Below are positions 19,290 to 26,537 of a DNA stretch of 64,000 nucleotides, one piece after another (the first letter of the stretch is position 1; each line of letters begins with the position of its first letter). Source of the stretch: Xanthomonas campestris pv. badrii (lineage in GTDB: Bacteria; Pseudomonadota; Gammaproteobacteria; Xanthomonadales; Xanthomonadaceae); the NCBI RefSeq assembly GCF_012848175.1, contig NZ_CP051651.1, positions 4,041,501 to 4,105,500 of the forward strand. Direction: 5' to 3'. The notes below the pieces were generated by a model. The model was not told where the DNA came from. It did no database searches and saw only the letters and a program-made list of their open reading frames with translations. The translations under genes were made by a program, and so were the position numbers.

Positions 19290-20903
19290 TCATGGTTCCC
19301 ATCCGTTGAACGAGGTGAAGGCAGGCACGGTGTTGAGGCTGGCCACGCAGCGGGTATCCAGCGCCTTGGCATCGGCCGTCTGCAGGAACTGGCTCAGCAC
19401 CTTGGGCATGCAACCCAACCGGAACACGCCATGCCCCTGCCCGGGCGCAATCACGTGGCGGCCATTGGGCAGCCCTTGCAATACCCGCTCGGCGTAGCGT
19501 GGCGGTGTCACCGGATCAAGCTGCCCGGACAGCAGCAGCACCGGCAGCGTCGAACGGAATGGCGCGCTCGCAGCGGCCGGTGCCGGCGTCGATGGCCACA
19601 CCTTGCATGGTGCGAAGAACATCTCTGCCACCTCGTTGCCCAGCAGTGTGGTGTCCTTCTGTGCGGGCACGTGATACCGCCCGGCATCTTCGCTGCACAA
19701 CACCGACCATTGCATCAGGCGATTCATCTGATCGGACATGCCCGATGCGCTCATCTGCGCCAACGCCATCAACGAGGCGTAGCGGCCTGCGGCAGCTTCA
19801 TCCAGCACCAGCGGCAACAGCGAGGCGGTTTCCGGCGCATACGAGAATCCGAACGCCAGGCCCACGACGGTGTCGGCAGTGACCTGCTCGTTGCGCAAGG
19901 CGCCCGTGCGCGGGTCGCGATACTCCACCGCCACCGGTGCCTGCCGCAACCGCTCGACCACCTGCCGCAACTGCGTGGCGGTATCCACCGGAAAGCGCTT
20001 GGCGCAGGCTGGTTGTTGACGGCATTGCGCAGACTGCAGCGCGATCGCATCTTCGAAGGTGCGTGCGAACTCGCCGCCGATCACCAGATCGTTCGGCGCC
20101 ACGCCATCGATCACCACGGTGCGGGTGTGCTGCGGGTAGCGCGCGGCATAGTGCTGCGCCACACGCGTGCCGTACGAGGCACCGATCAGGTTCAGCGTTT
20201 GCACGCCCAATGCGGCGCGTACCGCGTCCAGATCGCCGATGGCTTGGCTGGTGGTGAAGTAGCGCGGGTCGGCATCGTTGCGCAAGCCCTCGGCGCACCT
20301 GCGCGCATAGTCGGTCAATTGCTCGGCGCTGGCCGCGCTGCCGTTTTCCAGATCCAGCGGCTTGCCGGCCGCATCGCGACATTCCAGCGGGTGCGAACCA
20401 CCGGTACCGCGCTGATCGACCAGAAAAATGTCGCGCTGCTTGCGCACCTCATGCAGCCCCATGTCCACGATGGCCGCGACCTCGGTCGCCGACTGCCCCG
20501 GCCCACCGGCAATGAAGAACACCGGGTCCGGCGCGCTACCGGCACCAGCGTCGCTTTCCAGCCAGGCGATCTTCAACGCAATGCTGCGCCCGCTCGGTGC
20601 GGCCGGATTTTCCGGTACGCGCAGACTGGCGCACTGCGCTTCGATATTGCCTGCGGCGCCGCCAGAGCTCAGCGTGCACGGAGTGAACTGCAGTGTGCCG
20701 TAACGACTGCCTGCGGTGCTGCCGGGCGGCGTTGTCGCAGCCGGCTGCTGGGCGGTGTTGCCCGGCGTGGCTGCGGCGGTTTTCCCGGCAGCGTCCCGTT
20801 CTGCAGCGGGTGCTGCAGCGGGTGCTGCAGCGCGCTGGCATCCGGCTGCCAGCAGTGCGATCAGCACTGCCGCCACCACTATGGATTGCTTGACCATCGT
20901 CAT
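19290..20903 (-). CDS. Lipoprotein alpha/beta hydrolase, tripeptidyl-aminopeptidase-like (S33)
   Basis: 537 residues from ATG 20903, which has GGAG 5 bases upstream and is better placed than ATG 20897. The signal sequence ends in the lipobox LLAAGC, followed by an Ala/Thr/Pro-rich linker to about residue 75. The hydrolase core shows the oxyanion-region motif FFIAGGPGQSATE, the nucleophile GASYGTRVAQHYA, the acid in LLLSGQLDPVTPPRYA and the His in GQGHGVF, matching the TAP-type family with its C-terminal domain. It should be a membrane-anchored peptidase or esterase in the periplasm. Its operon partner is the ABC exporter downstream. Confidence 0.88.
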   Translation of the reverse strand: MTMVKQSIVVAAVLIALLAAGCQRAAAPAAAPAAERDAAGKTAAATPGNTAQQPAATTPPGSTAGSRYGTLQFTPCTLSSGGAAGNIEAQCASLRVPENPAAPSGRSIALKIAWLESDAGAGSAPDPVFFIAGGPGQSATEVAAIVDMGLHEVRKQRDIFLVDQRGTGGSHPLECRDAAGKPLDLENGSAASAEQLTDYARRCAEGLRNDADPRYFTTSQAIGDLDAVRAALGVQTLNLIGASYGTRVAQHYAARYPQHTRTVVIDGVAPNDLVIGGEFARTFEDAIALQSAQCRQQPACAKRFPVDTATQLRQVVERLRQAPVAVEYRDPRTGALRNEQVTADTVVGLAFGFSYAPETASLLPLVLDEAAAGRYASLMALAQMSASGMSDQMNRLMQWSVLCSEDAGRYHVPAQKDTTLLGNEVAEMFFAPCKVWPSTPAPAAASAPFRSTLPVLLLSGQLDPVTPPRYAERVLQGLPNGRHVIAPGQGHGVFRLGCMPKVLSQFLQTADAKALDTRCVASLNTVPAFTSFNGWEP

Positions 20904-20967
20904 CCTATCTCCTGGTAGTCCCTGTCCCCTGACGTTGCATGCGGCCACACGTGACCGCAGCAACTAC

Positions 20968-21019
20968 AGCGTGTTATGTACTTTGAGGTGAGTGCGAATC
21001 TCAAAGTGCATAACACGCT
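20968..21019. terminator. 20-bp-arm hairpin between XRE regulator and hydrolase genes
   Basis: The arms 20968-20987 and 21000-21019 are inverted repeats with a single mismatch (T/C at the eleventh position) around a 12-nt loop. The right arm touches the stop codon of the XRE gene at 21020. There is no T run. It may end transcription of the regulator operon, but its length and AT-rich arms (AGCGTGTTATG...) are unusual for this genome. An operator or inserted repeat is also possible. Confidence 0.6.
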
Positions 21020-21220
21020 CTAATGCCCGTCTTCGTAGAGAAAGACGTGCTCGATCGATTCCCCAAACAACCGTGCGATACGGAACGCCAGCGGCAGGCT
21101 GGGATCGTATTTTCCGGTTTCCAGCGCATTGACGGTCTGCCGCGAGACACCCAGCTGCTCTGCCAGCTCGCCCTGCGACCAGCCATTGGACTCGCGTAAC
21201 TCGCGCACGCGACTATTCAT
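21020..21220 (-). CDS. XRE-family helix-turn-helix regulator
   Basis: 66 residues consisting almost entirely of one Cro/CI-type domain: LRESNGWSQGELAEQLGVSRQTVNALETGKYDPSLPLAFRIARLFG. This compact type (YgzD/NatR-like size) typically represses its own operon and a neighbouring membrane gene. The start ATG overlaps the stop of the preceding membrane-protein gene (ATGA), so both are co-expressed. The inverted CCTGTCAAG/CTTGACAGG repeat upstream of that operon (21643-21695) is a natural candidate for its binding site. Confidence 0.93.
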   Translation of the reverse strand: MNSRVRELRESNGWSQGELAEQLGVSRQTVNALETGKYDPSLPLAFRIARLFGESIEHVFLYEDGH

Positions 21221-21633
21221 TCAAAACGACGCGCGTTGATGACTTTGCTGATGCCGTAGATGGCGCACAGCAGCGGGAACACCCACAGCATCGCCGCGCT
21301 TGCCGGGATGTCGATCAGCTGCGCAGCCTGCAGGAACCCGGCGGTCATATACGCACCACTGACCAGGCCGGCAGCGATGGCGATCGCTTCCAGCTCGATA
21401 CGCCGTTGCATTTCATCCGAATCACGCACAAAACGTGCCACCGCACGAATGACCAGCACGACCAGCACTGCCGGTAGCAATGCGATCAGTACCCGCGCCC
21501 AGTCCGGATTGACATGCGTAAGCAGATAGCGCCAGAACAGCATCACCACCACGTATGAGCGCCCGGCAGTCACTGCAATCGCCACCAGCGAAGCCTGGTG
21601 CCGACATTCCATTTGCACTTGCTGCCGCTGCAT
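21217..21633 (-). CDS. Four-helix inner-membrane protein partnered with XRE regulator
   Basis: 138 residues with hydrophobic segments at about 15-35, 45-65, 80-105 and 112-130, and a cytoplasmic-looking RFVRDSDEMQRRIELEA loop between the second and third. The layout, and the pairing with a tiny XRE repressor, resembles DUF2178-type membrane proteins. The molecular role is unknown. It is the first gene of a two-gene operon and is preceded by an inverted-repeat operator candidate. The start at ATG 21633 is probable; ATG nine codons later is an alternative. Confidence 0.75.
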   Translation of the reverse strand: MQRQQVQMECRHQASLVAIAVTAGRSYVVVMLFWRYLLTHVNPDWARVLIALLPAVLVVLVIRAVARFVRDSDEMQRRIELEAIAIAAGLVSGAYMTAGFLQAAQLIDIPASAAMLWVFPLLCAIYGISKVINARRFE

Positions 21634-21642
21634 CTCGCCGAT

Positions 21643-21695
21643 CCTGTCAAGTACGCTTGACAGGCACGATGCGCTCGTTGGACCTGCCTGTCAAG
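21643..21695 (-). promoter_or_regulatory. Triple half-site operator candidate for the XRE operon
   Basis: CCTGTCAAG (21643-21651) and CTTGACAGG (21656-21664) form a perfect palindrome with a 4-bp centre, and a third CCTGTCAAG lies at 21687-21695. Read on the minus strand, TTGACA appears within the sites and could double as a -35 element; I cannot identify a good -10. Autoregulation by the XRE protein is inferred from position. Confidence 0.6.
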
Positions 21696-21825
21696 CACCC
21701 TTTACATGCGAGATGACCAGGTCAACCGCACCCTGGCGACTGTGCGGCCGCGTTTGTGGCTCACCGCTGCAGTGCGACACGCAACCTGCGTTAGGCTGCA
21801 TGCCCAACCTTCAGCGGGAGCGATG

Positions 21826-23388
21826 ATGCGGTTTACTGTTTTATTGGCAGCAGCACTGGGCTGCATGGCGAGCTCTGCAATGGCGCAAGGCAAGGGCCCG
21901 CGCACGATCCAGCTGGATCTGGCCACGGCCGGCGCGCCGGTGGACCGCTTCTATGATCTGTCGGTCGGCTCGGACTTTCCCGGCACCTTGATCCGCCCCG
22001 ACACCCAGGCGCATCTGGTGCCGGCGGTGCAGGAGCTGGGGTTTCGCTACATCCGCTTCCATGACGTCTTCCACGACGCGCTCGGCACGGTGAAGGAGGT
22101 CGATGGCAAGCTCGTCTACGACTGGACCAAGCTGGACCAGCTCTACGATGCGCTGCTGGCCAAGCGCATCCGCCCGTTCGTCGAACTGGGCTTCACCCCG
22201 AATGCGATGAAGACCTCCGAACAAACCTTGTTCTACTGGAAGGGCAACACCTCGCACCCGGATCCGGCCAAGTGGACGCAGCTGATCAACGCCTTCATCC
22301 AGCATATCCGTGCGCGCTACGGTGCCGAGGAAGTGCGGCAGTGGTATTTCGAAGTGTGGAACGAGCCCAACCTGAAGGATTTCTGGGAGAACGCCGACCA
22401 GCAGGCCTACTTCGACCTGTACGCGAACACCGCGCGCACCATCAAGGCGATCGATCCGCAGCTACGCGTCGGCGGCCCGTCCACCGCCGGTGCGGACTGG
22501 GTGCCGGAGCTGCTGGCCTTCGTGGCGAAGAACAAGCTGCCGATCGATTTCGTCACCACGCATACCTATGGCGTGGACGGCGGCTTTCTGGATGAAGACG
22601 GCAAGCAGGACGTCAAACTGTCTGCGTCCCCGGATGCCATCGTTGGCGACGTGCGCCGCGTCCACGCACAGATCAAGGCATCGCCGTATCCGCAGCTGCC
22701 GCTGTACTTCACCGAGTGGAGCGCCAGTTACACCCCACGCGATTACGTCCACGACAGCTATATCAGCGCGCCCTACATCCTGACCAAGCTCAAGCAGGTG
22801 CAGGGCATGGTGCAAGGCATGAGCTACTGGACCTACACCGATCTGTTCGAAGAACCCGGTCCGCCGCCCACGCCGTTCCATGGGGGTTTCGGCCTGATGA
22901 ATCGCGAAGGCATCCGCAAGCCGGCCTGGTTTGCCTACAAATACTTGAATGCGCTCAAGGGCCGCGAGATTCCGCTCGCCGATGCGCATGCGCTGGCCGC
23001 ACTGGACGGCAAGCGTCTGGCTGCGCTGGTATGGGATTGGCAGCAGCCGGTGCAGGCAGTGAGCAATACGCCGTTCTATACCAGGCAGGTGCCGGCCACC
23101 GACAGCGCGCCGCTGCAGCTGCGCATGACCCAGGTGCCCGCCGGCAACTACACCTTGCAGGTGCGCAAGACCGGCTACCGGCGCAACGACCCGCTGTCGC
23201 TGTACATCGACATGGGCCTGCCCAAGGCATTGAACGCAAAACAGCTGACCCAGCTGCAGCAGGCCACGCGCGATACGCCCGAGCAGGACAAACGCGTGCG
23301 GGTGGGCGCCGATGGCGTGGTGGAGGTCAGCGTGCCGATGCGCAGCAACGATGTGGTGCTGGTGACGCTGGAACCGACGGCACGCTGA
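21826..23388 (+). CDS. Secreted glycoside hydrolase, GH39-like (beta-xylosidase type)
   Basis: About 520 residues. Two adjacent ATGs (21823 and 21826) are possible; the second has the better spacing from GGGAG. A signal peptide (MRFTVLLAAALGCMASSAMA) leads into a TIM-barrel sequence with the clan GH-A acid/base WNEPN (Glu180) and a nucleophile Glu297 in YFTEWSAS, as in GH39 enzymes. A beta-rich C-terminal part starts near residue 390. It probably cleaves a plant or bacterial xyloside or related glycoside in the periplasm or outside the cell. It is monocistronic, followed by a hairpin. Confidence 0.88.
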   Translation: MRFTVLLAAALGCMASSAMAQGKGPRTIQLDLATAGAPVDRFYDLSVGSDFPGTLIRPDTQAHLVPAVQELGFRYIRFHDVFHDALGTVKEVDGKLVYDWTKLDQLYDALLAKRIRPFVELGFTPNAMKTSEQTLFYWKGNTSHPDPAKWTQLINAFIQHIRARYGAEEVRQWYFEVWNEPNLKDFWENADQQAYFDLYANTARTIKAIDPQLRVGGPSTAGADWVPELLAFVAKNKLPIDFVTTHTYGVDGGFLDEDGKQDVKLSASPDAIVGDVRRVHAQIKASPYPQLPLYFTEWSASYTPRDYVHDSYISAPYILTKLKQVQGMVQGMSYWTYTDLFEEPGPPPTPFHGGFGLMNREGIRKPAWFAYKYLNALKGREIPLADAHALAALDGKRLAALVWDWQQPVQAVSNTPFYTRQVPATDSAPLQLRMTQVPAGNYTLQVRKTGYRRNDPLSLYIDMGLPKALNAKQLTQLQQATRDTPEQDKRVRVGADGVVEVSVPMRSNDVVLVTLEPTAR

Positions 23389-23407
23389 GCGAGGCGACCG
23401 CCGTCGT

Positions 23408-23429
23408 CACGCCGTGGGTTGGCGGCGTG
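23408..23429 (+). terminator. Hairpin after the GH39 gene
   Basis: CACGCCG (23408-23414) and CGGCGTG (23423-23429) are exact inverted repeats with an 8-nt loop, 19 bases past the stop codon. There is no U tract. The remaining 200 bases to the RcnR-like gene hold nothing I can identify. Confidence 0.5.
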
Positions 23430-23638
23430 GGCGTCATCGCCGCTCACACCGCGTCGCGCGCAGTCGTCATGTGGTGTGGCGGCACCTTCGGAACCGGGAT
23501 GTCTGCCGGGGTGGCTTGACGCTTCCGCATACAGGCCACCGGCCTGACGGCCGCGCAGGCATCTCGTCGGCCAGCCCGCGTGGGACAGCAGGCCGCGGCG
23601 ACAGGCGCACCCGCGCCCGCGCATTCCCGCACGGCGGC

Positions 23639-23911
23639 CTACTTGAGGTAGGTCTTGAGGATGGCCGCGATATCGTCCACGGCCAGCTCGCGGTCGGCCA
23701 GCGCCTGCGGCGTGGCCACGTGGTGTTTCAGGTGCTCGCTGAGCAATTCCACCATCAAGCCCTGCGCCGCCCCGCGGAAGGCGGCCACCTGGGTCAGCAA
23801 CGCCGTGCACTCCACGTCCTGGGCCAGGGCCTTTTCCAGTCCTTCCACCTGCCCGCGGATCCTGCGCACGCGCGCGAGCAGTTTGGATTTGTCCTGATTG
23901 AGATGTGCCAT
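23639..23911 (-). CDS. RcnR/FrmR-family metal-responsive repressor
   Basis: 90 residues from ATG 23911. It is a CsoR/RcnR-fold protein (RRIRGQVEGLEKAL, FRGAAQGLMVELLSEHLKHHV). The ligand positions His3, Cys35, His60 and His64 are all present. This is the full Ni/Co set of E. coli RcnR, whereas the formaldehyde sensor FrmR lacks His3 and His64. Metal binding should release it from G/C-tract operators, two of which lie between this gene and the divergent exporter gene. It therefore most likely represses the DmeF-like exporter and itself. Confidence 0.92.
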   Translation of the reverse strand: MAHLNQDKSKLLARVRRIRGQVEGLEKALAQDVECTALLTQVAAFRGAAQGLMVELLSEHLKHHVATPQALADRELAVDDIAAILKTYLK

Positions 23912-23917
23912 CGATGT

Positions 23918-23956
23918 ATACCCCCCAGGGGTATTTAGGATACCCTGTGGGGGTAC
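23918..23956. promoter_or_regulatory. Two RcnR/CsoR-type operators
   Basis: ATACCCCCCAGGGGTAT at 23918-23934 and ATACCCTGTGGGGGTAC at 23940-23956 are near-palindromes with C/G tracts flanked by TA-rich ends, the pattern recognised by the CsoR/RcnR family. They lie side by side in the 65-bp space between the repressor start and the exporter start at 23977, so occupancy would block both genes. Confidence 0.85.
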
Positions 23957-23976
23957 CTTAGCCAGAGCCATCGCCC

Positions 23977-24984
23977 ATGTCGACCATGCCCGTCGCGCCG
24001 CATTGCCCGCAGTCGCATACCTTTGCCAGCGCCAACCCGCTGGCCGAGCGCAGTACCCGCAAGGCGGTGCTGCTGACCGTGATCATGATGGTGGTGGAGA
24101 TCGTGGGCGGCTGGACCCTCAACTCCATGGCCCTGCTTGCCGATGGCTGGCACATGAGCTCGCACGCGCTGGCGCTGGGCCTGGCCTTGTTCGCCTACCG
24201 CTTCGCGCGCCGCCATGCCACCGATGCGCGCTTCACCTTCGGCACCTGGAAGGTGGAAGTGCTGGGCGGCTACACCAGCGCGCTGCTGTTGTTGGGCGTG
24301 GCCGGGCTGATGGCGTTCCAGTCGGTGGAACGGCTGTTCTCGCCGCGGCCCATCCAGTATCAGGAAGCCACCGTCATCGCGGTGATCGGCCTGCTGGTGA
24401 ACCTGATGTGCGCCTGGTGGCTGCGCGATTCGCATGGGCATGGCCACGCGCACGGCCATCAACACGGGCATGGGCATGGCAGTCATGGCCATTCGCACCC
24501 GCACGACCATCATGGTCATGGTCATCGCCACGACGCGCACAGCGACCTCAATCTGCGTGCCGCGCATCTGCACGTGGTGGCCGATGCCGCAACGTCGGTG
24601 CTTGCGATTGTGGCGCTGGTGGCCGGCATGCACTGGGGCGTGACCTGGCTGGATCCCATCATGGGCATCGTTGGCGCGGTGCTGGTCACCGTCTGGGCCT
24701 GGGGGCTGCTGCGCAGCACCGGCCGCGTGCTGCTGGATGCGGAAATGGACGCGCCGGTGGTGGCCGAGGTGAAGCAGGTCATCGCCGAGCTTGGGCATGC
24801 CATCGACATCGCCGACCTGCATGTCTGGCGCGTCGGCAGCGATCGCTACGCATGCGTGCTCTGCCTGGTGACTGCGGCGCAGATCGATGCGGAACTGGTG
24901 CGCAACGCATTGCAGATCCACGAGGAACTGGTGCATGTCACCGTCGAGCTACGGCGCCCACCGACGCTACGCGCGGCGGCCTAG
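23977..24984 (+). CDS. dmeF: Cation diffusion facilitator, DmeF-like Ni/Co efflux transporter
   Basis: 335 residues with six predicted helices. Transport-site signatures are ALLADGWHMSSHALALG in helix 2 (Asp and His of the HxxxD-type site) and HVVADAATSVLAIVAL in helix 5. Between helices 4 and 5 is a very His-rich loop (about 20 His within about 40 residues, near 150-190), and the C-terminal cytoplasmic domain includes LHVWRVGSDRYACVLCLV. These are DmeF hallmarks: export of Co2+ and Ni2+ driven by protons. Control by the adjacent RcnR-type repressor through two operators is strongly suggested. Confidence 0.93.
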   Translation: MSTMPVAPHCPQSHTFASANPLAERSTRKAVLLTVIMMVVEIVGGWTLNSMALLADGWHMSSHALALGLALFAYRFARRHATDARFTFGTWKVEVLGGYTSALLLLGVAGLMAFQSVERLFSPRPIQYQEATVIAVIGLLVNLMCAWWLRDSHGHGHAHGHQHGHGHGSHGHSHPHDHHGHGHRHDAHSDLNLRAAHLHVVADAATSVLAIVALVAGMHWGVTWLDPIMGIVGAVLVTVWAWGLLRSTGRVLLDAEMDAPVVAEVKQVIAELGHAIDIADLHVWRVGSDRYACVLCLVTAAQIDAELVRNALQIHEELVHVTVELRRPPTLRAAA

Positions 24985-25003
24985 CTGTACGGCGCCTGCT
25001 CCA

Positions 25004-25027
25004 TTGCGCGTTGGTTTTGCCGCGCAA
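25004..25027. terminator. Hairpin between convergent dmeF and PepSY genes
   Basis: TTGCGCG (25004-25010) and CGCGCAA (25021-25027) pair exactly around a 10-nt loop that contains TTTT. It is 20 bases past the dmeF stop and 29 bases past the PepSY gene stop, so it can serve both directions. Confidence 0.55.
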
Positions 25028-25055
25028 CTTCAGTGGATCGCTGACACGGCGCCCA

Positions 25056-26537
25056 TCACGGCGCCGCCGGCCCGATCTTGCGCAGGCTCAGCAGCAGTCG
25101 CCGCACCCCAAGCACGACACCGGTGAGCGAGAATGCCAAGCCCAATAGCAGCGGCACGATCTGCACACCGCGTCTGATCAGCGGATGCGACTGCAGCAGC
25201 GGAAAGTTGGTGGTATGGATGGCCAGATACAGCCAGGCATAGGTGCGGCGGCTGGCATCGAGCGCCAACAACGGTGCACCGCTGGCGGCGTCGAAATACA
25301 GCGCGCTGCGCGCAGGCGATGCCACCGTCAGCCGCACCGCATCGGCCGCAATCGCGTCGGCCTGGCGATACAAGGCCTCGCCACTGCCCGGTGCGGCCGG
25401 CACCGGGTCCAGCGCCCATGCGCGCGCAGCCGCTTGCCGGATCGTCGCAGGCGACAGCCGGGTGCCGGTGATGCGACCGGACACCCCCTCGCTCACTGCG
25501 GTGCCTGCAGGCCCGCGTGCCACGGCAACGGGGCGGCCGCCGACCGCGGTGAAGTCGATCTGTGTGGCGCCCGACAGGCAGCGCAGCGCATCGACATCAA
25601 TGCCGGCAAAGGCAACCGCTAACGGCGCCCCGGAATAACGCGCAACCTGGGCCGGCTCGGGAATGCCCCTGGAAAACAGCCTGCCGTGATCCATCGACAG
25701 CCAGCCGCTGAAGATCCAGCCCAGCACGAACACCGCGGCAACCAGGCCCAGCCCGTGGTGCCAGCGCAGCCAGCCGCGGAAACCGGACCACGCCGGCTTG
25801 GGGCTGCGCATGCGTTGCCGGGTGCGGTAGACCCCGAGCAGCGTGCCGGCGCTGGCACTGCACAGCGCCGCCAACGCCAGCCACCACACGGTACGGTCCC
25901 ACGCGGTGAAACTGCGCCGGAGCTGGGTGAAATACAGCCAGTGCGGAATCGAGCCGACCCAGTTCCACGCGCGCTCGTTCGCGCGCGTGCGCTGCACCAC
26001 TTCACCGGTGCGCGCCGACACGTACAGCACCGTGCCCAGGTCGTCTTCCAGCGCCGCACGGTACAACGGCCGCCACGGATCGAACTTCTGATGCACCACC
26101 CATTGGTCGTAGTCCAGCGGGCCATCCAGTCGCTGCACGCCGGCATGGCCGAAACCGGCGGCGATCGCGCCGGCCGCCTTGGCGCTGAGCATACCGCGCA
26201 CGCGACCATCGATGCCATCGACCGTGGTCGTGGTGGTCGCGTTACCGACCACATACCCGGGGCGTCCGCCGAGGGACACCAGCCGCAGCGTGGTGGCGTT
26301 GCGTACCTGGCGCAAGGCCTGCGCAGGCGCAATCGCCAGCCTGCCCAGATCGATCGGTTCGGCCGCGCTCCAGCGCTGTTGCGGGCTCAACGCCGGGAAC
26401 GGCACGAACACCAGCACCAGCCCGCTGGCAAACCACACCGCAAACATCAGGCAGAACGCCACACCGGTCCAGCGATGCAACCAGGCGACCCAGAACATCT
26501 TCGGCCTGGGCCGTGCCACCCGGTTAGAAGCGTGCAT
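25056..26537 (-). CDS. PepSY-associated transmembrane protein of a siderophore-uptake operon
   Basis: 493 residues. Membrane helices are visible at about 18-45 (VAWLHRWTGVAFCLMFAVWFASG), 215-235, 265-290 (HHGLGLVAAVFVLGWIFSGWLS) and near the C-terminus (VQIVPLLLGLAFSLTGVVLG). Large periplasmic parts lie between them, and conserved His residues (LHRWTG, WHHGLG) are typical of PepSY_TM proteins. These are often found beside TonB siderophore receptors and are thought to act in ferric-siderophore reduction or handling at the inner membrane. The start overlaps the receptor gene end by 14 bases, giving translational coupling. Confidence 0.87.
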   Translation of the reverse strand: MHASNRVARPRPKMFWVAWLHRWTGVAFCLMFAVWFASGLVLVFVPFPALSPQQRWSAAEPIDLGRLAIAPAQALRQVRNATTLRLVSLGGRPGYVVGNATTTTTVDGIDGRVRGMLSAKAAGAIAAGFGHAGVQRLDGPLDYDQWVVHQKFDPWRPLYRAALEDDLGTVLYVSARTGEVVQRTRANERAWNWVGSIPHWLYFTQLRRSFTAWDRTVWWLALAALCSASAGTLLGVYRTRQRMRSPKPAWSGFRGWLRWHHGLGLVAAVFVLGWIFSGWLSMDHGRLFSRGIPEPAQVARYSGAPLAVAFAGIDVDALRCLSGATQIDFTAVGGRPVAVARGPAGTAVSEGVSGRITGTRLSPATIRQAAARAWALDPVPAAPGSGEALYRQADAIAADAVRLTVASPARSALYFDAASGAPLLALDASRRTYAWLYLAIHTTNFPLLQSHPLIRRGVQIVPLLLGLAFSLTGVVLGVRRLLLSLRKIGPAAP

